Assembly: GCF_023078275.1 (NCBI RefSeq)
Contig: NC_062990.1
Coordinates: 6,215,549 to 6,279,548, forward strand
DNA: 64,000 nucleotides
From: Leguminivora glycinivorella
Taxonomy: Eukaryota; Arthropoda; Insecta; Lepidoptera; Tortricidae
Direction: 5' to 3'
Positions within the stretch are counted from its first letter, which is position 1; each line of letters opens with the position of its first letter. Below, one piece after another: positions 57,026 through 64,000 of the stretch. A model generated the notes under the pieces. It was given only the letters and a program-made list of their open reading frames with translations. It had not been told where the DNA came from and did not search any database. The position numbers were made by a program, and so were the translations under genes.

Positions 57026-57790
57026 ATAGTATCAACCTAGATAAATTTATATTTTCAACAAAACAGTTTTGTTGTGTCAATGGATGTGCTAGTGTATTTT
57101 CAACAAAATCGGTGTGTTAATTCAATCAAATTTATTGATCAAATTAACCTAAAAAAAGGGTAGGTTGAACAGACTTGCAATGTTGAACCAACTTTTGCTG
57201 TAGTAGTTAGGATCACCGTTTATGATTTGTTAAATTAACCTCGACTATATGTTAAAATTAACAGTGTAGTTTTGTTGAGGCAACAGTTGTTTTAATGTTA
57301 TATTAACCTAGAATCAATAGTCCTTTCAACAAATCATTTTAGTTCTGTCAACATTCTCTAATTGTAGTATCAACCTAGATAAATAAGTATTTTCAACAGA
57401 ACTGTTTTGTTGTGTCAATGGATGTGAGAGTGTATTTTCAACAATATTAACGTGTTAATTCAATCAAATTTATTGATCAAATTAACCTACTTGGTCCCTA
57501 AAAAAGGGTTAGTTGAACAGACTTGCAATGTTGAACCAACTTTTTCTGTAGTAGTTAGGATAACCGTTTATGATTTGTTAAATTAACCTCGATTAAATAA
57601 TAAAATTAACAGTGTAGTTTTGTTGAGGCAACAATTATCTTAATGTTATATTAACCTAGAATCAATAGTATTTTCAACAAATCAGTTTAGTTGTGTCAAC
57701 ATACTCTAATTTTGTTGGGAATACTCAAAATATTTTTAAAATCAACCTAGATAAAATAGTATTTTCAACAGAACAGTTTTGTTGTGTCAA
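57026..57790. repeat. 338-bp tandem repeats in the CACTA-like terminus
   Basis: The word CAACCTAGATAAA recurs at about 57033, 57371 and 57743. GTGTTAATTCAATCAAATTT recurs at 57114 and 57452, giving a 338-bp period for two nearly full units and a partial third. Units are rich in AATTAACCT and TTGAACCAAC words. Confidence 0.85.
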
Positions 57791-57999
57791 TAAATGCGTT
57801 TGTGTTGCATCTACCAGATAAAATACTATTGAATCAACCATTCGAGTAAAAGTTTCATTAACATGAGCTACAATGCTAAATCAACCTATATTTGTTAAGA
57901 CCACAACTTGATTATATAAGAAGTTGATTCAGCATTGTATCTCCTGTTGAGCAAACCTTTATTTCGAGAGGTTCATTCAATAAAGCATTCGACCCTTTC

Positions 58000-59666
58000 T
58001 GACAAATATGCTAGTGCGAGAGGGACTAATGCTTTACGTAGGACATAAAACAGGAACAGGTATATATGCGACACAAACACGATTTCGACACACCAAAACC
58101 GTTTTGTTGCAAATACTATTTATGTGTACTTGATACTAAGACATACATTTTGAGTGTTCGCAACAAAATTAGTAGAAGAAACACACAAGAAAACTGCTTT
58201 GTTAAAGATACTATTGATTTTAACTTAATACAACACCAAGACACCAGCAATATAATTACATAAGTCAATATAAGTTTCTTGAAAATGTTGAATAATTTAC
58301 ACATTAGTCATATAACACAGAAATTATAGCCTAATAAGTTGGTTCGACATAGTAAGTACTTATTTTAAAAATAAAATTAAAAAACGATTCATTCGATAAA
58401 AAGTTTTATTATGAACCAATGGAACCTACAGATACAAAACAATTAAATGAAACGCGTTCGCGTAAATACCATTCATTATTAGTGCCTTGCGCACATGGTC
58501 AAAATATTCAAACTTATCATAATTATGTATGTATAAGCAAACAAGAAAGGCAATACAAAAAAAAACAATTTCGTGAAACTAAACTTATGCTTGAGAATTA
58601 TTCATAATAAAATAAGGATAGATCGTCTATTACTGGCTACTTTTCAATTAAATACTGGTATAAAGTTATACAAAAAATGTATACTGTGCAAGAACTTGTA
58701 ACAAACATAAGAGAGAGAGTATATTGTTCAGATCTAGGTTGAAACAGCTTTGCAACTGAATAAACGTACAAATAAATAGTTTATGTCTCAATTCTGATGT
58801 GTTTTGGTAGGCGGAATGCATTTTAGTTCAAAGTGGCTAATTATTAAAGAGCGACCAGTTATTGAACAGTAACAAGTAATTGACGATTTACCCTAATACT
58901 TTAATAGCATCAAAAAACAAAATACAAACGACACATTAGTCAAAATCATAGGAATAGAAAGATGTCGGAATGTCGAAAAACAAATTGAAATATTTTATGA
59001 TAGGAAAACGTACGGTTCATAGGAAAATCATGTACGGTAGTAGAATGTTGATGGAATAAGCATACAAACATATTATGGATAATTTTGGGCTACGATTGTA
59101 AATTTAATTAAATAACACAATCCAACAATCCTGTACAGTCGCGTGTTTTAATTTGTGACACATTTCGCAAACTTTTCATTTGCATTTCAATACACAGGAC
59201 TTCCACAGCCTTAAAGTGTGTCACGTCAAATTAAAGCACGCGATCGTACAAAATGCGACTCCAACTAGTGGACAAATCAATTTTTTTGTTTTTCAGTAGG
59301 TTACTACCACTAACACTACTATAATTATCTAAATTATAAACTGAAATAATGCTATATAGTTAAGAAAAAGTCGGAGGTCATGGTCGCTTTTTCGGCATTA
59401 TTCCCACCTATTACCACCAAGTTGTTACCACTGGTAGCACCTGGGCAACAGCTTTTAAACTAATTAGGGTCCCCCCACGTCTAGCGTCTCGCAAGCGTCG
59501 CGTCGGGCCGCACTAAGTCCGATTCGAACCCCTGAAAGTATGGTGACCGTTCACGGTTCGGTTTAGCCGTAGGACTATTTCTATAGTAATTTACGCACAG
59601 ATCCGAAAGAAATCGGATCACGAAGATCGGACGTAGTGCGAAACCGTTCGTTCAGGCGTTAGTTTT
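58000..59666. other. No gene recognised; inside the CACTA-like element
   Basis: A 62-residue frame at 58419 (MEPTDTKQLNETRSRKYHSL...) is lysine/glutamine-rich and unrecognised. 59470-59660 is GC-richer (CGTCTAGCGTCTCGCAAGCG) with no frame. Confidence 0.4.
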
Positions 59667-60766
59667 CGGACACCGTGTATTATTCGTTAATAATATAATT
59701 TACAGTATTTGCTCAGTCCTATATGGCTGGCTCATAAAAAAATATATAATAATATAAAATAAACTACAATGCTCAATACTCTAAGAGGTAGCCAACTCCC
59801 TACAAGCAATTCTGCCATAAAAAATTTACTACACAAAACTAACGTCCTAATAAAATACGCGGTAACTATGTATCAAGCTCATATAATATATATAGTTATG
59901 GCATTCATACAATGTATAGGACGTCAGAAAAGTGCCCTATTGCTTTATATAGGAAGTGGCGCCTAATATGTGCACAAATTTATAATAAACAGAAATGCGA
60001 TCGTTTGAAAGCTTTAAAGGAGTATTATTTTTAAACAGTATAGGTACATTCAATTAATACCCATTATTCAAGCAGACCGCCAGTTTCGGGTCCATTCCCG
60101 GCTGTCCGCACCTCATCACGCACCCCGCGCAATGGGTGGGATTTTTCGATTCGATCAGTGTAGTGAGCGGAGAGATGACATGGGAAAACATTTCCCATTT
60201 GGTACACCTTAGAGGTGCGGACAACTGAGAATAACGGACACCATGCAACATTTGTTAATAATATAATTTACAGTATTTGCTCAGTCCTAAGTGACTGGCT
60301 CTTAAAAAAATATATAATAATATAAAATACACTACAATGCTCAATACTCTAAGAGGTAGCCAACTCCCTACAAGCAATTCTGCCATAAAAAATTTACTAC
60401 ACAAAACTGACGTCCTAATAAAATACGCGGTAACTATGTATCAAGTTCATATAATATATAGTTATGGCATTCATAGAATGTATTAGGACGTCAGAAAAGT
60501 GCCCTATTGCTTTATATAGGAAGTGGCGCCTATGTACCAAAATTTATAATAAACAGAAAAGCTTTAAAGGAGTATTATTTTTAAACAGTAGGTACATTAA
60601 ATGAATATCCATTATTCAAGCAGACCGCCAGTTTCAGGTCCATTCCCGGCTGTCCACACCCCGCGCAATGGGTGAGATTTTTTATCAGAAGTCAGCAGAG
60701 AGAAGAGATGGGAAAACATTTCCCACTAGGTACACCTTAGCGCGGGGTGTGGACAACTGAGAATAA
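59667..60766. repeat. 568-bp direct tandem duplication
   Basis: CGGACACCRTG starts both units (59667 and 60235). They share long near-identical runs, e.g. CAATGCTCAATACTCTAAGA and GACGTCAGAAAAGTGCCC. Unit 2 ends near 60766 and has small deletions, including 60 or so bases around the CGCACCCCGCGC hairpin. No recognisable coding. Confidence 0.9.
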
Positions 60767-61224
60767 GCCGAGTTTTGAGAAAGGATCATAAACTGAGTGA
60801 TGCCACCTTAATAGGAGAGTATATAGGTAATTATCGATAACAGGATTATCAATGTTTTTATTTTATCAAGCTATTTACTTCTCTACATCTAATGATCATT
60901 TACACTCTTTTGGTTTCATAAATAACAGGTCTTACAGTCCCAAACGAAAGCATGAAACTGGGCGAAGGGTTATTCCCATCTGTTAACACTTAGTTGTTAC
61001 CACTGGTAATAGTTGAAGATTTTTTTACCACCTGTTAGCACTAAACTTTAAAGTAATTACTGATAACTACTGGGAAAAAATCCCAGTTGTTACTACCGTA
61101 ATTAGTCTTAGGACTTTTTATCGCATACCGTGGTTCTAAAATCTGTGGAGTCGCCATATGAAATTATTTGAAGTCAAAGTCCAACAGTATGATGTCATAC
61201 TAAACATAATCTAAATATATTAAA

Positions 61225-61765
61225 GAAGAAACTGACTGACTGACATATCAACGCACAGCCGAAACCGCTGGTGCTAGAGATTTCAAATTTAGCACGTAGG
61301 TTCCTTATATAGTGTAGAGGAGCACTAAGAAAGAATTTTTCAAAATTCACCTCCTAAAGGAGTGAAATGGGGGTTCAAACTTTGTATGAAAAAACAAGAT
61401 TAGTTTGACTGTTTTATTAGAAACTTCACAGGAGGATTCCTAAAGACGTATGAGTAAAAACGTGTTTCAGATTTTTTTGAAAATTTAAGGGGTAAAAGGG
61501 TGAAAAGTGGGTGATAAAGTCAAAAAACCAATATGGGTGTTGTTTTATGGTTCATCGGGTCGCTGATCACGATAAATACAACGCTTTTACAATCTAACGA
61601 GGCGGAAGTGAGAAATACCTTCTCCCCTGTTGTGGTTTAAATATCAAAAATAACCATATGGGTTTAGTTTTTATGTTTACTTTTGGTTCAAGAGATTTCA
61701 AATTACACGTAAGTTCCTTAGAGGTGCACTATAAGAAAGGATTTTTCAAAATTCACCTAACATGA
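61225..61765 (+). repeat. SINE-like / LINE-3'-end repeat, 5' portion
   Basis: Starts CTGACTGACTGACATATCAA CGCACAGCC and contains GAGATTTCAAATTTAGCACG; the words AAGAAWGRATTTTTCAAAATTCACC occur twice, at 61329 and 61734. Together with GGCGAAGCCGCGGGCAGAAG at 62393-62412 it forms a typical lepidopteran interspersed repeat, here split by the G-rich satellite. Confidence 0.6.
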
Positions 61766-61771
61766 TAATTT

Positions 61772-62213
61772 GACAGGGACAGGGGAGGGGCGGGACAGGG
61801 GCAGGGACCGGGACAGGGACGGGACGGAACAGGGACGGGACGGGACAGGGACCGGGATAGGGACAGGGACGGGACGGGACGGGACAGGAACAGGGACGGG
61901 ACAGGGACCGGGACGGAACAGGGATAGGGACAGGAACAGGGACGGGACAGGGACAGGGACCGGGATGGGACGGGACAGGAAGAGGGACATGGACCGGGAC
62001 GGGACAGGGACCGGGACATAGACAGGGACGGGACAGGGACCGGGACAAGGACAGGGACAAGGATTGGGATTCGACGGGACGGGACAGGATAGGGATGGGG
62101 ATGGGGATAGGGATAGGGATAGGGATAGGGATAGGGATAGGGATAGGGATAGGGATTGGGATAGGGATTGGGATAGGGATAGGGATAGGGATAGGGATAG
62201 AGATAGGGATAGG
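61772..62213 (+). repeat. G-rich microsatellite (GGGACa/GGGACC)n then (GGGATA)n
   Basis: About 440 bases made of GGG runs every six bases. The first part is GGGACAGGGACCGGGAC-like; from about 62095 it is a cleaner (GGGATA)n array with about 18 units. The + strand is almost pure purine plus C/T spacers. Strong G-quadruplex potential. ORFs through it (RDRDRD, GIGIGI) are artefacts of the repeat. Confidence 0.95.
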
Positions 62214-62430
62214 TCGAGATACTGGCTATGTGTATATAGAATACATACCTACTCGCTGTGTAACAATTCTACAATCATTGCAAGCATTTCTTTAAGAACA
62301 AACTTCAATATGTAATCGAAATAATCGCGGACAAATGTATTAACTACATAGAAACCTAATACGGATATTTCAATAAATATACTTTTAGTACGCAGGCGAA
62401 GCCGCGGGCAGAAGCTAGTATTTATACATA

Positions 62431-62652
62431 CTGTTACATCGTTACCTAGTTCATTTTAATCGAACGTAGTCAATTTTAACTAATAATGTTATTAAATATT
62501 ATAATATATGTTATAGGTATAAATCGAACGTAGTTAATTACATCTTAATGTAGTATTATTATATAGGATTTTGATAAAATTGACTAATAATAACATTATT
62601 AGTTAAAATTAATTACGTTCAATTAAAATGAACTCAGTAGCGATGTTACAGT
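62431..62652. mobile_element. Palindromic MITE, 222 bp
   Basis: Ends CTGTTACATCG / CGATGTTACAG. Arms of about 65 bases share TAGTTCATTTTAATCGAACG and TTTTAACTAATAATGTTATT in inverted form. AT-rich centre. Lies inside the 1.66-kb inverted-repeat element. Confidence 0.82.
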
Positions 62653-62829
62653 AAGATGTATAAATATTTATATTTAATATATGACATCATACTGTTGGAC
62701 TATGACTTCAAAAAATTTTCATATGGCGACTCCACGGATTTTAGAACCACGGTATGCGATAAAAAGTCCTAAACCTAATCGTAATAGTGAGAATATGTAA
62801 TGCTTAAGAACGAAGTAAAGGTAGGTTAA

Positions 62830-64000
62830 TTAATATTTTACCCTACAATACATATCTCCATTCGGAATCAAATGAGGAACTATTGGAAGACTTGTAACGT
62901 TGTCTAATTTAAGGCATTCAAATTTACTCGTGCAATTTTCGTGTAGCTGGTACGATTGAATATGCTCATTGAAACCAATATTAATGAGATTTTTACATAA
63001 TAAAATAATGTCCGACTCCAATTTAAGTATATAAACAATTTTGTAAAATATTACTTCTTGTTCATTGAAAATGGTAATAACCAATCCAGGCCTCAACATA
63101 GTGCCATGTTTTGTCACCGAATTAATTCGAACATCACGTATACTAGATCCGTTTATTGTAGCATTGGTTAATTCACGAATCATTGCAGTGTTATCAACAC
63201 TTCCAAATGTAAGTCTATCAGAGAAACCCTGTTTAGTATGAGCTCTTTGCGCCACGTTTAACTGTTGTTTTATCATTAAAGTGAGAGGTATATTCCGTTT
63301 AGATGATGTATTATAAGCAGTTTGTTTTAATTGTTTGTGTTTTGCTTCAAATCGCATACACCAGATGTGTTTTAGAGGTCCTATACTTTTTATAATACTA
63401 GGGTAGTGTATCATAAAATGATGTTTAGGCTTTAACGTGTCATTAAAGTATTCGAGATATTGTTCATGGTGTTCGGTTACTAGATATTTTAAATATTCTA
63501 TCATTGAACAGTCAATTTCGGACATTAACAAAATATCAATAATTTTTAACAAGTTCAAAAAAAGTTCCATACTCTGTCATCTTCTGGAACAAGATCTCCA
63601 ATAAGAAAAGGTAAAATATTAACGAAACAAGACATCTCAGAGGCACTCATTTTTAATTTTTTATTTTTTAAATTTTCAATGGTTATTTCCGTGGTGGGCT
63701 TTTGATCTAATTCCTTGGCAGAATAATCAAACAATGATAATCGGTTGTTCAAAGTGCTCAAACTAAATAATTTAGTCCTATGAACATAGTACAATAACAT
63801 GTTACATATATCGTAATGACAAACACCTTCAAAAATATCATGCATGATATCGACTGCCATATTTTCAGTAACATGGTAAGTAGGAAGAGTATTGAAAATA
63901 CTACCTCCGTTTACACCTGTTCCGGTTGGGTCATTTGAACTTAAATCTTCAGTATAATTGTCTCTATTTCTCAAATCATAAACTGACTCAACTGTTTGTT
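62830..64000 (-). pseudogene. CACTA/EnSpm-type transposase, C-terminal part, frameshifted
   Basis: On the - strand the frame enters from the right edge and contains YHVTENMAVDIMHDIFEGVC followed by HYDI, then LPFLIGDLVPEDDRVWNFF and a stop. A second frame overlaps at 63555-63570 and continues LNLLKIIDILL ... LKPKHHFMIHYP ... FEAKHKQLK, ending at 62830. The join needs one extra T in the run of seven at about 63555-63561, so a single-base loss (or sequencing error) broke one protein. The MHDIFEGVCHYDI and KPKHHF..HYP..FEAKHKQLK blocks are those of animal CACTA/EnSpm-type transposase-like proteins. Domestication is possible but unlikely given the break. The N-terminal part is outside the window. 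Confidence 0.68.

Larger units (their letters stand above)
61109..62771. mobile_element. 1.66-kb element with ~92-bp terminal inverted repeats
   Basis: Arm 61109-61200 (TAGGACTTTTTATCGCATAC... to ...CAGTATGATGTCATA) is repeated inverted at 62679-62771. Between the arms are a SINE-like repeat, a G-rich satellite and a palindromic MITE. It may be a foldback transposon or an inverted duplication in the CACTA-like element. No transposase is seen. Confidence 0.75.
56459..64000 (-). mobile_element. Probable large CACTA/EnSpm-like DNA transposon, right end outside
   Basis: The left end begins CACGGAAAGAATTTTTTAG at 56459. It is followed by about 1.5 kb rich in short TTGTTGAWTCAAC/AATTAACCT-type repeats, as expected for CACTA subterminal repeats. 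The transposase fragment at the right edge is on the - strand, so 56459 would be the element's 3' end. The interior holds duplicated and inverted blocks described separately. The link between the two ends is inference; the right terminus and target-site duplication are not visible. It lies inside Fbxo28 intron 2. Confidence 0.45.

Noticed and set aside
58419..58607. 62-codon frame starting MEPTDTKQLN.
   Set aside because: No recognised domain, no splice context, inside a transposon-like region. Not called as a gene.
61746..62315. Several long frames on both strands (PVPVPS, RDRDRD, GIGIGI).
   Set aside because: All are translations of the GGGACN/GGGATA microsatellite. A six-base period keeps every frame open.

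Overview
The window is nuclear DNA of a moth or butterfly (Lepidoptera). The sequence is AT-rich, genes are split into short exons with GT/AG borders, and intronic and intergenic DNA is packed with small inverted-repeat DNA transposons, SINE-like repeats and 5'-truncated LINEs of types I recognise as typical of Lepidoptera. The species cannot be named from the sequence. There is no bacterial or organellar gene, no CRISPR array and no rRNA or tRNA gene that I can support.

Three host genes are visible, all on the + strand. (1) About 7.07-44.2 kb holds the 3' half of the hnRNP L / smooth (sm) RNA-binding-protein gene: nine coding exons, plus a tenth reached by an alternative last splice. The exons give the linker after RRM2, all of RRM3 and RRM4, and the C-terminus. 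RRM1 and RRM2 must lie left of the window. Every exon junction keeps phase, and the reading frame closes exactly at both alternative stops. (2) A single-exon secreted-protein gene at 2920-3885, resembling the ommochrome-binding-protein family, has its own TATA box and poly(A) signal and appears to be nested inside an upstream sm intron. (3) The first two coding exons of the F-box gene Fbxo28 lie at 54.66-55.50 kb; the rest of that gene is beyond the right edge.

Region by region: 1-7 kb holds MITEs, the nested gene and LINE/SINE 3' ends. 7.07-30.8 kb is one 23.6-kb sm intron. It contains a complete-ended but gene-less LTR retrotransposon (9618-15769, antisense to sm), at least ten MITE insertions, a piggyBac-like 954-bp element and a diverged tandem repeat. 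30.8-41.2 kb carries the closely spaced sm exons, two LINE fragments with RT-coding sequence, LINE 3' ends, and decayed duplicates of the RRM3 exon. 41.2-49 kb is unusually transposon-poor, AT-rich sequence that looks like the last intron and a long 3' UTR of sm. 49-54.6 kb is an intergenic transposon stack (SINE-like repeat > LINE > MITE nested three deep). 56.4-64 kb, inside Fbxo28 intron 2, looks like a large decayed CACTA/EnSpm-type transposon on the - strand: repeat-rich terminus at the left, transposase fragment with one frameshift at the right edge.

The most unusual items are the non-autonomous LTR retrotransposon with identical LTRs, tRNA-Ser-type primer site and an internal array of small hairpin repeats; the sm last-intron switch that adds a 13-residue tail carrying a SUMO-type IKSE motif; the decayed RRM3 exon copies; and the CACTA-like element with 338-bp subterminal repeats.
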